Positions 28,001 to 43,000 of a stretch of 64,000 nucleotides of DNA are shown here, piece after piece. The stretch covers positions 75,256,504-75,320,503 of the forward strand of contig NC_090280.1 of assembly GCF_037392515.1 (NCBI RefSeq), in the 5' to 3' direction. The notes under the pieces are model-generated. The model had not been told where the DNA came from. It saw only the letters and a list, made by a program, of their open reading frames with translations, and made no database searches. Every line of letters begins with the position of its first letter. Positions within the stretch are counted from its first letter, which is position 1. Position numbers and translations under genes: made by a program. The stretch comes from Haliotis asinina. Lineage: Eukaryota > Mollusca > Gastropoda > Lepetellida > Haliotidae.

Positions 28001-31000
28001 TCCACATCAAATGTACAAGGATATCAAATTTCGTAACAGCGACTCAGCTGTTACATTCAACATCCTGATTAGCCCACAATAAATCCAACAATTACATCCA
28101 ACTATGTGGAAGAGACACAGTGGATGTTTGCAACACTTTACCGCTAACAACTTGTGAATTATTGAGGACTTTTGCCACTATAAAACCCCTTCACCACAGA
28201 TCCCTACTTCCTGGTGCTTCAGGCGCTATATTGATTCCAGGATCTACACTGGCATTGATTTTGACACAGTGTAGCAGGAAAACGTACCAATTTCAGCAGG
28301 TTTAGCAGAAAATAGAATTCGCCTTGGAGACGTTCAGTATCTTAGTGATGATGATAGAGTTGGTGGGGAAAATTGTCTCTGGTTTCAGATTTGGAATTTC
28401 ACAAGGTCAATTAGATCCCATCGTGATGAAGAAAGACATACAGATGAGGACAACTTCCTCTGACTGGATTAGCAGTTGACCTTGGTGGAATCTGATGTTT
28501 ATTATTGGTTTATCCTGTGAATGAAAATTCTGGCCAATAACACTGGTTTATGGGCTGTTTCCTGGTTGTTCATTTACTGACTCTTCACAAAGTCATTTCC
28601 AAAATATCTTTCCCTGGGACTCTTTCAAGGTCACTATGAACTGGTAGGTTACAAGGACAACTTGAACACCAAACTAGGAATATTATGTTTCTTTACTGAG
28701 TTTTCACTCTTCCTTTCCTTTAGTAATTAACTTGTATTCAATGTCCTTACAATACACTTAAGTAAAATCTCAACTCAGTACTTTCCTGTAAACATCAACA
28801 AGGATATAATAATTGTATTTTACTCGAAACAGGTTCTGAACATCAACTGAATGGTTCTAATCGTATGGGGACTAGTTTTCAACTCTGTATTGATGTATGT
28901 GACATTCTTGGACAATAATCAGATTATCAAAGTTACCGAATCTGGAGGGTATATTTAGGTGTCTGGCAATGTCTTTCAGATTCTTTCACCTTAACACTAA
29001 GCAAAGAAAAATGGAAGACTTCAAGCAATATGTTTTTCCACTGTTTTCTGTTTCTAAATGTTTTCAGTTTTTTAACATGTCTGCTGTAGGTTGTACATGA
29101 CAAAGACTAATGACTCAGGATGTCGACAACAACTAAATCAATATTTGAATCAAAACAATAGTGAAGCTGTGTTCTGTCTGAGCACCTTTTTCAGGATACA
29201 CCTTGATGTTGTTACAGAATGAATGAGTGCTCATTCTGATGAGAATCTGGCATTTTTCTAAACTTCAGGGCCAATGTATCTGGTGAACCTAATCAGTAAA
29301 GTCATGTCAAGGCTACTGATTTCTTGTTTGTTTCAGTGGCATTCTTGAGTTGGTGGTATGGAGATGACAAAACTTCACACCAAGAACCTATTCCAAGAAG
29401 TCGTTATTGTGAAAATATAGGAAGAGTGGGTAAATGAGTATGTGAAGGCCTTGGTGAGCAAGTGACTGGTCATTTGGTTGAGCAATGTTCCAGTTATATA
29501 AAAGTGGGCAATACCCATGAGGGGAAGCAAATTTGGACATTTGCTGTGGCAGGCAAACACCGAAACTGCCAAGCGCCCATCTGTTGCAGAGATGTGTATG
29601 TGACTGCTCGTTTTGGTCTGCACTACCACCAGTTTTGTAGTGAGATTCCCTGCTGCAATTAAATGTGAAAACTTAACTCAGACACTGTGAGCTGACCTGT
29701 CCTTGTTTTGCCCCCTCTATAATTCCTCTTCACATGACCAATAAAATACACCTTGCATGATAATATGCAAAGATAAATCAATGATGGCAGGCACATAAAA
29801 GTGTCTTCCGTGCTGTGATCCTAAAGTGCTACTTTCTCGCTCAACATGCTTTGAATATTTCATTACCATCAAAAAAAACCCTCACCTGCTCATCAAACTT
29901 CACCACTGACATCAGCTGTGCATTCCTACAGTGTGATATGCCTATTATGTTGCAAGATGTTTGAGTAATAAAAGACATGTGAAGGAAATGAGGATCTGGT
30001 CTGATAAGGCGAGGGGGAAACAGTTTTCAGTAACAGGGATGTATCGTCCTTCGCTGACTGACACACACACACACAATTACACACACATTTTACGCTATTT
30101 TATTTTTCATGGCTCCCCATAAATGTAAAATTTTATCACACTGAATCCACATCTAAACTTCAGGGCCAACGTTTCTGGTGAACCTAATCAGCAAAGTCAT
30201 GTCAAGGCTACTGATTTCTTGTTTGTTTCAGTGGCATTCTTGAGTTTGTGGTATGGAGATGACAAAACTTAACACCAAGAATGAGACTATTCCAAGAAGT
30301 CACTATTGTGAAAATAAAGAAGCTGACTATCCCAAATGTTCTGTCATCGCTACTGATATTTTTTCACAACAGAGCACAAGGACATGGTATGACTTTTTCT
30401 TTAAAATTTATGCAATCAGATAGTTACAAACTCAAATACTTTGCCATGGATAACACTTCCAGCCTAAATGATACATCTAAATTATCGTCAGCATTCTGTG
30501 AGCTAATTTAGTTTTATGCAACTTTTGACAATATTCCAGCAATAGATGGTGACAGAGGGGAAACAGGGGCCACCAGGACCTTCTTCCACGATGCACTAAG
30601 GTGATCGTAAGTCACTACGGTAATGTTACGAATGGGAGTTATGGTTAGCCTTAGTGAAGGTGGCTTTGTGCAAGGAGTGCCAGGTATGGGCTTCACACAC
30701 TGTATCTACGTAGGGATTCAAACATAGGTCTACAGTCTGAGGAACAAACACTTTAACCACTTAGGCTACCCCACCACCCCTATCACTGAAAGCATTCTTG
30801 TGTTGTGTGAGTAATTCTTGTCTCGTCCTGTTCGTCTGATAAAAGTAAGGTCTATTTATAACATTCAGTCAACCACATGATTTGGAAGATGTTTTGATCC
30901 ACCAGTGGCTCATATCATTACTTGTACAAGGAGGACTCAACAGTCATTAGTACAGAATCATGATAATCACAATCTTCACATATGATTCATCACATATTCA

Positions 31001-34000
31001 GTTATAATGTAACTCCCCTATTCATACAAATCACTATTTAAAAGAGTAATTGTAAAGTGACTTAATTTCCAAAAGGCAAAATTGTTTTTCACTTTGTGAG
31101 CAGGGACAAAATGATTAACTTGCAAAGTATTTTTCTTAAGAAAATTATTAGGGCAGACACAATGCACCATAGTGAATACAACTGATGAAGACTTGAAAGG
31201 AAGGTCAAGGTCACCAAACCTGACTGGGACTTTTCTTATACTGTGATGAACCAAGGTACCAAATATGAAAAGAACCTCATTTACGGTTCTTAAGATCTTC
31301 CAATCTGTATGTATGTATGAAAAGACGGACTAAGCCTAGTAATACTATAATCTCCACTTTGCTTTTTGTGCAGTGGGAGATAATATATTATTTGACATGT
31401 TTTCACTATGTTGACAGACTTAATTTGTCATGATGAAGACAAGTGACCACAGCATAGTCAAATGAAATACATGTATACAATCATTATCTATTCTCTAACC
31501 CAGTCTCAGTGTTATTTGTTATACTCCACAACTGAGTCTAACAAAACCGTATGTGAGGTCGCGTCAGGTAACCTTTGAGATTGACCAATCAGAACACAGC
31601 TTACCAAATCGTAGTGCACATTTGAAAACTGGATATATCCGATATACATGTTAAAATACCGGTTTTCAATCAGTGTATTTCCATGTTTCCCGACCCAGTC
31701 ACACACAATCCATCCCTGATCCACCATGGCGTCTGTTGATCCAATCATTCCTTAAATTCACCCACCACTTCAACCCCAGCTATAATATGGTCCATCATGA
31801 CAAAAAAATCAACCACTTGATGATAGGTCACTTTTTAGTGGAATCCAAAGGTGGCATTTCAATCTTAATGCCTCGCCCAACTCAGACAAAATTAGATTCC
31901 TCTAACTGGGTTCCACAGTTATGTAAGCTATTGATCCAAACAGTAATGATAAGGACATAATGATCTTGGAAGCAGAGCCCAGTCAAAAGCAAAAGAATTA
32001 ATATCTAATTTGTTTAAATCTAAACAAGAGATATACTGGATTTATTCTTCCTTCATTAACAATACTAAAATATCTAGCTATTTGATTTGATCAACTAACA
32101 TATAAAATGAATTCCAATGCATGATGGCCGCATCAGTCCAGACAGTTTTTGTTTGATTAATGACAAACAACTGGGTTTTTTTGGTAAATGAAGCAGAGTA
32201 CAAGTTTGAGGATTTCTTAATGTCAGTGATTCTTGCCTTGTTTTGAATAATATTGGCAACAGCGCACAGCTTGGTCACTATCAGTGAAACTATAAACTTG
32301 AGACAATTCAAGACACAGTCAGTGATTTCTCATTGAAAAGTACTTATCTACAAGACCTGATTCATCAGACCTGATGTCCAGATTCTGGACGATCTTGATG
32401 TTTGGCAAGATTAGAAATATTTTAACAACACTCTACAGCTTTTCAATGATGCAAAAACATATTTCAGCATTACTTTAATAAACTTTTTGAAAAACAATTT
32501 CACTCTTCATCTCAACTTTTCATCTCTTGAAAATATATGCCCCCAAAGGATAATTTTTATAATTCAAACCTGGTACTAAAATGACCAAAAACTTTCCTCA
32601 AAATCCCATCTTTAATATATCACAAAACACAAAACACAAAACACCAAAACAAACAATAATTGACATTACAAATTGCTGTTTGTAATTCGTAAAATCACAC
32701 GAGAAATCTGAGAGAGCTGCAGCTGTTTGAAGAATCAACATCCCCAGAGAAGGATGCACAGGAAAAACAATGTCATCCTACATGTATCACCAGGATTCAG
32801 GAGGGGCTTCATGTTGGCTTTAATTCCCTGTCATTTCCCCACTTGACACCATAGTCTTGATTTTCCGTAATGATTGTCACTATTTCAATTGGATGTTTGA
32901 GTGCTGTTCTATGTTTAAACATCATATTACATTTGTTTGACAAAGGTTGCATCACTTACATTCATGATTTCCTAATCAAATTTTGCAAAAAGTTTTCAGC
33001 ATATTACATTTATACTCTGAGACTTCGTTGAAATCTGATGTTTTTACTTATGTCATATATGTAGAATCGGATCAAAGATGACTGAATCAAATTTGGTCCC
33101 ATATTTTCAAAAAACGAATCAAATTGAGTTCTGTGTGAATCATTGCAGTACTGCTCCCCACTTGATAAGTCAGTGAGTCATTATAAACATACACTAATTA
33201 TCTACATATCATCATCATGTGTATATTATAAATTTGGTTTTTCAATGTCATTCTGGAACAATCATAGTCTCCAGTTTGTCTTATTGCTCATTTTCCCCAG
33301 TTCAGAATAATTTCTCTTACAGGTCACGAAGTGTTTGAAATATATTCACAACGGCACCTGAAGGGAGCTGGCTTAGCCAGATAAATGGTTCTCATCAACC
33401 ACAGGTTTAGTAGGCAAGTGTTTTCATCCTATGTGAAAGGAGGAGAAAAATGGTGGACAAAGAACACTGAATGAGTTTCATGTTCTTGAGGCAACATATA
33501 GTAAACAGCACAGGTAATGAAGATAGTGAGTGAGTAGTTTTAAGCTGCACTCAGCAATATTACAGCTATATGGCGGTGGTCTGTAAATAATTGAGTCTGG
33601 ACCAGACAATCCAGGGATCAACAACATGAGCATCAAACTGCACAATCGGGAACCAATTACGTGTCAACTAAATCAGCAAGCCTGACCATCCGATCCCGTT
33701 AGTCGCCTACTTACGTCAAGCATAGTCGCCTCTTATGGCATGCATGGTTTGCTGAAGGCCTATTCTACCCCAGGACCTTCACGGGTCACAGATAATGAAG
33801 CACACTGTATGAAGTCACCTGAAGGTGCACCAACCTGTCCTTTTTTCTTCAGCCACAGGACAATTTCTTAAAGTAGCTTCTGATCTCAAAGGTTTGTAAA
33901 TTTACCGTAAATAATATCAGAAAATGAAACAATGTTTCTGAACATATCAGTGTCAAGAAGACATGTTGAACTAGCTTGGAACTATATATGCAAGTATTAC

Positions 34001-37000
34001 TGTAGAGCCTCATAAATTTAAGACTCTGCCATTAGCTCATGATATGGAGAAAAAGTATGTACATGTCAAGTATGTCAGTGAGATATAGTTCCACTTGAAT
34101 TATGTCTGAACCAGCCTTGTGTGGTACTTGAAAGTAATCTGGTTTAGACGGAGGTGTGGATTAGTAAGATAATATGTATGCACTTGTTGTTTAAAGGTAG
34201 TCTTCCGTAAGTAATGCTCCAGCTATTTATTGGCAGCCTGGTGATGATTTTGTTATGTCAGACAAGCCTGTGATTAATATCATGAGCACCTGACTCGCCA
34301 GATCAGACTGCTAATCAGGGTCTCAAACCTCTCATAACTTTTTTCATAACATTCGTACCTCTTATGTTACAGCGTAGGAGGCATGAATTCTATGAGGAAA
34401 CTTAGCTACGAGAGTGTTGTGAAAGGTCCCTGGACCCTGGCACCTTAGACTTACAACTATTCTTAGCTGCTAAAGACTGGAATCACCATGGGACAGTAAA
34501 ATTATACTGTTACAGCAGGAACTGTCACAACCTCTGCCTCAATTTTTCAGCTTTTTAAACAGTTTCAGGAATATAAGCAAGAAGGGTGTTTTTGGGGGTT
34601 TTTTTAAATTAAACAGCAGACATGTACCCATGCTAAGCCAGCATATACAAAATATAACCATAAATTCACTCCTGGTACTTTCAACAAGGAATAAAATTTG
34701 GTCTCTGGCAGCATTTTGGCAGAATTAATCAAAGTTGGACTTCAAATCCAATAAGCCATTCCAAGAATAATCCTAACTTGCAATATAACAAGCTACAAAA
34801 TAATTCACATTTTTACACACCAGTCAGTAGATATACACAATGCAGAGATGCAAATAGTAGATTCAGGGATCAAACTTAGTAGTTTGGCCATAAAATTAGT
34901 AGTCAAACTTAGTAGTTAAGCCTTAAAATTAGTAGTCAAACTTAGTAGTTTGGCCATAAAATTAGTAGTCAACTAAACACTTAAAACCGTGAAGTTATAT
35001 ATTATAAAGAATTAATGCTTGGCCAGATTAAATCAGCCCCATTTTCTAATGAGAAGGTAAGGACATTGAATATCTGTTAAGTCAACTTCTAACAAATCTC
35101 CCTGAATACGATATGAGTTGTAATTAGAATCATTGAGGAGGTGAACAAAAAGTTTCTTCAGACATATTAGTCCATGAATGTACAAATGTTTCAGTGTATC
35201 GACCAATTACACGAATTCCCCAGTCAGATGCTGAAAGGCTGTGTATGAAATACTTACTACAGCATTTAAAGCCAGACTGAAGCTATTCGTTAACAAGGTT
35301 CATCTCATGAAGCTGTAGGTGTTAGATTGCTTGATTGGACCACTTGATATATAGTCCTAGATGGACAAAAAGTCTGATTGGTCCCTTGCCCCATGTCCTT
35401 AGGGAGGAAAAAAATCAATGTCCACTTTGTGCTATCTAATGAGGTCTTTAATCGACACATCAATTCTCTGAACCAGCAGGCAAGGTTCTGAAGCTTTGGT
35501 TAGAAGGGACTATTAAGACAGAACTGAAAATGAACTCTTCCCCAATGTTCTGTCCGCCAACCATTCACAGTTTTGCTGTCACATCCTAAGCTTAACTTAA
35601 GTACACATGTAGTTCAGGTCTAGTGATCACCATTAAGCTACATGTGCACAGTCATAAGCAGAAAACAGTCAAAGAAAGTGGGTCATAGCCTGGTTACACA
35701 AACTCCATGATGATGGTGATGATGATGGATGGGTTGTTGGTGATGATAATGAAGACCACAACAACAAAAAATAAAACAAAACCAAAAAACAAAAACATTG
35801 AAGACACTGCAGCTTAATTTCACTGTCAGACATTGATGCTGCTAGGTATAGGTAGAGGTCTACGCTATGATGTATAAAGCCAGTAGCAGATCATACTGTC
35901 TATAAATGTCCAGATCACAAGTGTCCAACTTCCACATGTATGTCACAACGACCCACTTGAGCTACTGCTCAGTCCACGACAAGGTCACAAGTGTCCCTTA
36001 TGGATCACATCAGTCCTGCTTACTTCCCTCAAACATAGTGGGGCAAATATACAGCTATCTTGTCAACATTTGGAATGTGTGCTAGGAATGCATAACAAGT
36101 TTTACCCAGATATCAGGTTGGCAAGTATCAGGTAGACACATATCAAGTTGACTTGGATCCGGACTGTTACGATAGTAATATCGCATATATTCTTTGTCAG
36201 TATTGCATAAAACGATATGAACTGGATCTGTCTTTTGTAAGGGAAATAACAGCAGAGAAGTATGCTTTTGATTGTATTGTCATAAACAAATTTCCATGGT
36301 TCCCATCTTCTGGTTGCCAGTATAGGTTTTAAAGGAATATCAAAATCAACAGTTTTGTACCCAAAACAGGTAACACTCCCAGAAATGTCATATTTGAGTG
36401 CCTCACTTAAACCTTAGGTGTACTGCAGGACTCACTGTTCAAAAGTCCTATTGCCGGACACCCGGGACAAGTCAGTTTTCATTTCGGGCAATCAGATAAT
36501 AATGGTATCTTAATGGTAAGTAAGGCCACTAGATAATTTCGGATTATGGTCACATTTCATATCTGCTAAAAATGTAGCTATTAAATTTTGCAATTATAAT
36601 AAAATAGGGTTATGTTTCTTGGCTATTTATCACTTTTTGACAGATAGTCCAGTAAACATTAACATCAAATACCACGTTGATTTATTCTTTCATAATTTTA
36701 TCATCATGATTATGTCATAAAAATCAGGGCAAGTGGAAAGTTAGTCAGGACAAGTTACTTTCTTAAAGTCATTCAATCTCCATCACACCGGACTGGATTA
36801 TGGTCTAGATTATAAGATATTCTTAACTGGCAGAATTCTTTTAGTGATAGAGTTCAAATTATGCAGAATCCTAAGGGAACTTAAAGTAAATATTTCTGAG
36901 ACAGCTTTCCATAAAACTTGATAAGGAAGTTTAGTTAACCTGGCATGAAGCAGTCAACCATATGGAAATCAATATCTGATCAATACGCTGCATGATTTCA

Positions 37001-40000
37001 GGTCAAGCTAAGGAAACAGCTTTTACAGCAGTAATTCTTCTTAAGTTGTACTGTTCCCCAAAACATCAAATTGTGTGAAATGTGTGTGATGTTTTACAAC
37101 CTCAAACGCCTGTTTATTTCACTACACAAAACATTGATATTGACAGTGATTGCTATACAGACTTACATAGCTGATCCATGGTTGAGCAGATAAGTGACTT
37201 TGGTTTTACACTGCCTTCAGTAATATTCCAGCAATATCATGGCAGGGGACAACAGAAATGGGCTCCACACATTGGAGCCAGGATCTGAACCCACGTCTTC
37301 TGCATGACAAGTGAATGTTTTAACCACTAGGCTACCTTTAACCAGCTGAGAAGAGACAACAAATGGAAGCAGGGTGCCAGATTCAGCGACTTGTTCATGC
37401 ATGTTGTGTTCTAATTGTATAGATCAGTGGTCATGACTTCAACCACTGGAGTGCTTTTAACGGACACAATTATTAACAGATCGCTGTCACAAAAACATTA
37501 TTGCTGTGTGCAGACTAAGACAACAAACACACTACTGAGTGGAAATGTAAATGCACCCTTTTCTGACACCAAGATATTGACACACTGAAATAGAAATATA
37601 TCAAAGTAGGTTATTGTTTTATAATAGCGTGTGAGTTTTGTTTTACATGCTGCTTTTAGTAATATTTCAGCAATATCTCAGCATTATAATGGCGGTGCAC
37701 AAAAGAAATGGACTTCACACATTTCGCCCCTGCAGGAAATCTAATCTGGTTCTTCGGCGTGACGAGCCAAAGTTTTAACCACTTGGCCACCATACCACCA
37801 ATGTTTTGTTATATTTATACATAGGTAAAATAACCACAAAAACAATCAGTGATGAAAAACTTCAGGTCTGGGTAAACTGACCATAATGGACAAAGTCTGA
37901 CCAAACAAATCACAATAACATTGAGAAACCAGAAATAAACAAACACTCACAAACCAAGAATGTACAAACAAACGAAGGTTAAACACCTTTCGATCAACAA
38001 AATTGTAACTCATTCATGGCACAATATCTGCCTCTCCAACTAACTATTCACAACACTGCATTCAAGTGCTAAACACTCCAATAAAACCAACTCCTGAACA
38101 GAAAAGTTCATTCATCCCGAGATCAATTAAGGAGTGAGGCATCGATCACCTCATGATGAAAACAGAACGAAGAACACAAGAGAACGAGAATGTACAAGGC
38201 CAACAAGAATCAACAACCATGTACCTATTTCCAGAAAGCCAGGCACCAGTGGGACTCCATAGATTTATCGATTCTCCTGTATCAATAGTCAGCTATAATT
38301 GCCTGTGTGGTCAATTCTGCATGTTTAAGCACAGCTTCAAAATGGTGAGATCAATGCAAACAAGCTGTTTTTCCGATGCAGTTCCTGGCAATTCAGTGCA
38401 GAAGAAATAATTAAAGCTTTTAAGATCTCATGAATATTAAGCTTAGTCGAGCCAGCTTTTGTAAGAGCCCAGGCTGGTTAAAAAAGGACACATCGAGTAG
38501 CCATGCTAATACCTGTCTTAACCTTCTAATCCATATTTATAATTGGCATTGATTAAGTTAACCCATTTATCAAGAGTGGCATCAGAACTTGATAGGATCA
38601 TTTCAATACCATTTAACCGCAAGCTGTAAATCGCTATCAACAGATAGACAAGACGACAACAGATAATTGATTCAAGATTATTAGCAAATCCAAGACTTGA
38701 AAAGAAAGCACTGTCTCAGCAGACAAATTTTCAAGCATTCTGTTTAATACAATGTAGCCTGGTTTGTCTAGACACCAGTACAGAATATTACTTAGAGTAA
38801 CTATCTGCTGCACAGGGAGATTTCGTTCTTCCAGTGTTAATGAGAGTTAATGCTAACAAATTGTGTAATCCAGATCCACTTTTTGAACTTATGCAGCATC
38901 TGCTGTCAATCAGGAAATGTTCTAAAACCGTGCACAGTATGAACCATCATTGTGAGAATGGTGGTGAGGTGGAATGGGGTTTAACATTGTTCGAATATTT
39001 CGCTCATATGGCCACAGACATGCATATGTGTATAATGTTCTTAGTATAAGCCCAGATTCAGTCTGGTTTTATAGTGCCAGCTCATTGAGATGCCATGGCC
39101 CAGTTAAATATGAATACCCTACTCAGACATATTATACTAACTCAGAGGCGACCAATCCACGTTTTACCCATTAGTGCCAAGTAACAGACAGGGAAGAACA
39201 AGTAACATGTTGAATGCCTTTTGGTACGACACTTGCAGGAATCAAATTTGCAAATAACATGAGGACACATATTACCTGACTGGATTTTAAATTGTTTTGA
39301 GTCAGTCAAGGCAGATGAGAATTATGTGTAATAGTACAAATGGATTATTATATTTTGTCAGTGGGACATGAGAACCAAGCGAAATAATGCAGATGGCCTA
39401 ATATGGGTACAAAGTAAGGCCAGTTACGATCCAGGAAAATCAATTCAAATTGGCCTGGGTCTAGACATTGATGAAGCAGTTACGTCCATCTACTAGGCGT
39501 ATTAGACAGACATGGACTGATTCTAAGTGCAAGCGTGGGAGAAATCAATGCAGCTGACTGCCCATTCCTACTGGGAATATCATAAAACATACAATTAGAC
39601 CGACTAATGAGTTTAATAGGATGACATCTGCTATTCAAGGTCAACGGAATAATCCTAAAATCTGCAACTACACTGCTGATTAAACTGCAGAGCTGGTGTA
39701 TCAGTCAAAATTTGTTTGTGTCTTTTTGTTTGAGAAGTATTCCAATAAGCAATATTGCAGCCAGATACAACACATTTTTCATATTTACATATTTGTTCCA
39801 GACTTGCATAGGCTAATTTGAACATATTCTTCTGAAAGGAAAGGATGAAGAAGGAGGAGGCACTTCAGTTTGTTCCAAAGAAACGCTAGCAATGAACACT
39901 ACATCTCTTTACAAAATCAGGTTATGACAAACTTGATCTGGTTCAAATTGTCAAAGTCTTCCTGAAAACCACAAACTTCATACTTTAGATGCATTGAAAC

Positions 40001-43000
40001 CCTACCAATGTAATCAGTGTGGCTTTAAAATTTAAAACCAAACCATGCATGTGCTCAAGGACTAGTTCTTATTTATCATGTTTATGCACGGAATCTTTCA
40101 TAACAACAGAGATGTCAAACCCAAATTGGTGTATTTAGGAATCTGAGCTCCTTAACATAGGAATTTGATCACTATCAATTGTTGAACTACATCTCAATGA
40201 ACAGAATTTTTCAGTGCCAGTAGTAGGCATTACACACAGCAATCTTTTATACAACTGAAACCAGTTTGCAGACCACGGCAGCAGTGTCTATAAATGTTAA
40301 ATGAATAAACTGAACTGTGAATGGAATTAATCGGGCAGCCAACTCAACTATTTTGAATTACTTTGTTGTGTAAATAACGTGTCCTACTTACTTGATTAAC
40401 AGTATTCATCAAATCAAAGATGATCCCTGCCCTCCAATAGGTAAGACCATCTACATCTTTGTTATATTTTGGAAACAATCCGAATGAATTTGTCCTTGTT
40501 GGAATGGCAGAATCAACATGCATTTTTGGTGATGATTTAAAAAATTCAGGTATATTAGCATCTCTGTAACAATTTCTAGTTGACCTAAAACAATTTTTTA
40601 CCATGTACTTATTTCTGAAACAAAACGTTTTGTAACAGATCATGGAATCTGAACATGGACCAAATGTCTGTGCATAAAATTCAATAGAACTATTGTCAGA
40701 ATTGAAACAGTTAATTTTATTCTTAACCTGCCTTTCACATTTATAAGGTCTTATTACCATGGTTACGGACCAGACAGCATGGTGATGAATGGTTATCGCA
40801 GGTCATGTCAAGCATTTAGTGAGGCAACAGCCATCAGTCTAGTGGGTGGGGACAAAATCTCACAGTTCATCTAGTTTTGTCCTACAGGGCAGTAAAACAG
40901 TCAATGTCATCCTTGTACATTTCAAGGTCATGGCAAAGTAGATCCTGTACAGCAAAGTGATAATACAGTCATTAACAGAATCTTTAATCTGCTGGGGAAA
41001 GACCACAAAAATGAAATTAGACATAGGAATCTTCTTCTAGGTTTTAACGCAGAAACAAAACTATCTGTTAGATGTTCTAAAGAACTGTGCTGTGGGTACC
41101 CACAAATGTACCAACCAAAATTCCTATTCCAGATGAAATAATAAAACCAGAAATATCTGTACCTTACCTAAACATCATTAGTCAAGGCAGATATGTTCAA
41201 ATCATGAATTCTGGGAGAATTAATGTTTGAGGTACTGTAGATTTCAGCTACCGCATGTCTGTCTAAAGTGTGGAGGATGTGAGTGAGTATTGTTTTATAT
41301 TTTTCGCAATATTCCACCAATATCAAGAACTCCAGAAGCGGATTTCACACATTGTAACTATGTGGGGAATCAAACTCAGATCTTTGGCATGACGAGCAAA
41401 CACATTAACCAGCAGATATTGGGATAACTGAGTAACTGGGCAATATGGAGATTTCAAAACCAAATAGTGGTCATGTTCAAAGTCAGATAGAAAATCAGAG
41501 AGCACTTTCAGCAACATCAAAGCTGAAATTATCCAATTTCTTCAGAGATGGAAAGACAGACAAGTGAATCAATAAAGGCAGACTGTGGAAACTTTGTCAT
41601 GCCATAAATTCACTGGAATAAACAACAACAAAAACCTCTCAAAAGCATGATGGGTTTTTTTACAGACATCTGCAGCCTTGACCTTGGTTTGCAGCCACTG
41701 ACCCGGAATAGCAGGTTTACTCCTGACATTTGCATCTGGCCAGACTAATTCTCATAAGTGTTCTACATTTCCCTGAATCACAACACACACTGCCAACAAA
41801 CAAAAAACTACAGTTTTCACACAAACCACTACACTGAAAAAATAATAAGAATAATAAAATATTCGATAAAATCATAACATGCAGTTGGCAAACTCAAGGT
41901 TATTGATAGTGTTTCACCAGCAAAGGGCACATCTTTCCCAGGTAAATATTACAATAAGTAGTAGACAAACAGCATGTCCACTGGAAAGTTTACACAGGCG
42001 TGAGTTGGGATCTGATAGATTAGAGTACTTGGAGGATGGCAGCACTAGTCAGCTGTACACAGCAAGATTGACATAACCTCTTGGAATGTTGGCCCTGTTC
42101 TGTAGCAACCGATCACTAGCATTCCCAGCAAGCACCAGTGTACATTCTGTTGCTGATATTTTAATATTTCCATGTGTCACTGTATCAAATGTCAGGAAGT
42201 AATGGTTTCATCACTTTCATGTTACAGAAAGCATTTCATACTCAAGTCTGCTTATCTATCAGGCTTAATTTAGTCAAAAAAATAACAATGGCATTTTGAC
42301 AGGATACAGCTGAGAATGAAAATGCATGCTTACATTCGGATAACAGTAGTCACCAAACATGCTTTAATCAATCGGCATATGTGTTCAAGGAATTATTTAA
42401 AAAGATAAGAGATCTGTTGCATGGTAATTAAATAACGTCTATGATAAATGATTAGTGGCTAATAACTCTGCACAAATACCACTCGTTACAACGTATTCTG
42501 CCATGTTCACCACATTCAGTCTCTTCCCATAAGCACTTACTAACCTCAAAATATATGCTGAAGTAATCTTCATAAGCACACCAAGTCAAGAATAAAAATT
42601 AGTATCTCCAATGATAGAGAATTCCACAGGAAGACAATGGTGCAACAATTGGCAACCAAGAGATTGTTATCTTGAAAAGTAACTTCTGTGAGACTGAAGC
42701 TGACATTTCACTTTTCAGAAGAAAGATGATTTATAATACAGTAAGTGGCAGGGCAGTATGGGGTCAGAGACACAGAGACAGACATCTTCCTGTCACAGTC
42801 TAGAGGAATGGGGTAACGTCAAAACATCTGATCTTAGAAATCGTGCAGAATCAAGAAACATTTTGATAATCAATGAGAATGACCAATAGCACATACTTTG
42901 ATAACCTTGGCAAACTGTCTTGTGACATGTGATTACACAAAACTAGAACAGACAACTGGTAACTAACATCTTGTAACAACAATCAATAATATAAATGTTT

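Noticed and set aside
29419..30152. LTR retrotransposon with 160-bp terminal repeats
   Set aside because: The interior is a copy of nearby intron sequence with no retroelement genes, and no TG...CA ends or target duplications were seen.
40392..40760. Alternative first exon of SLC25A1
   Set aside because: It leaves in phase 0 while carrier exon 2 requires phase 1. The direct join shifts frame and reaches a stop within about 18 codons.
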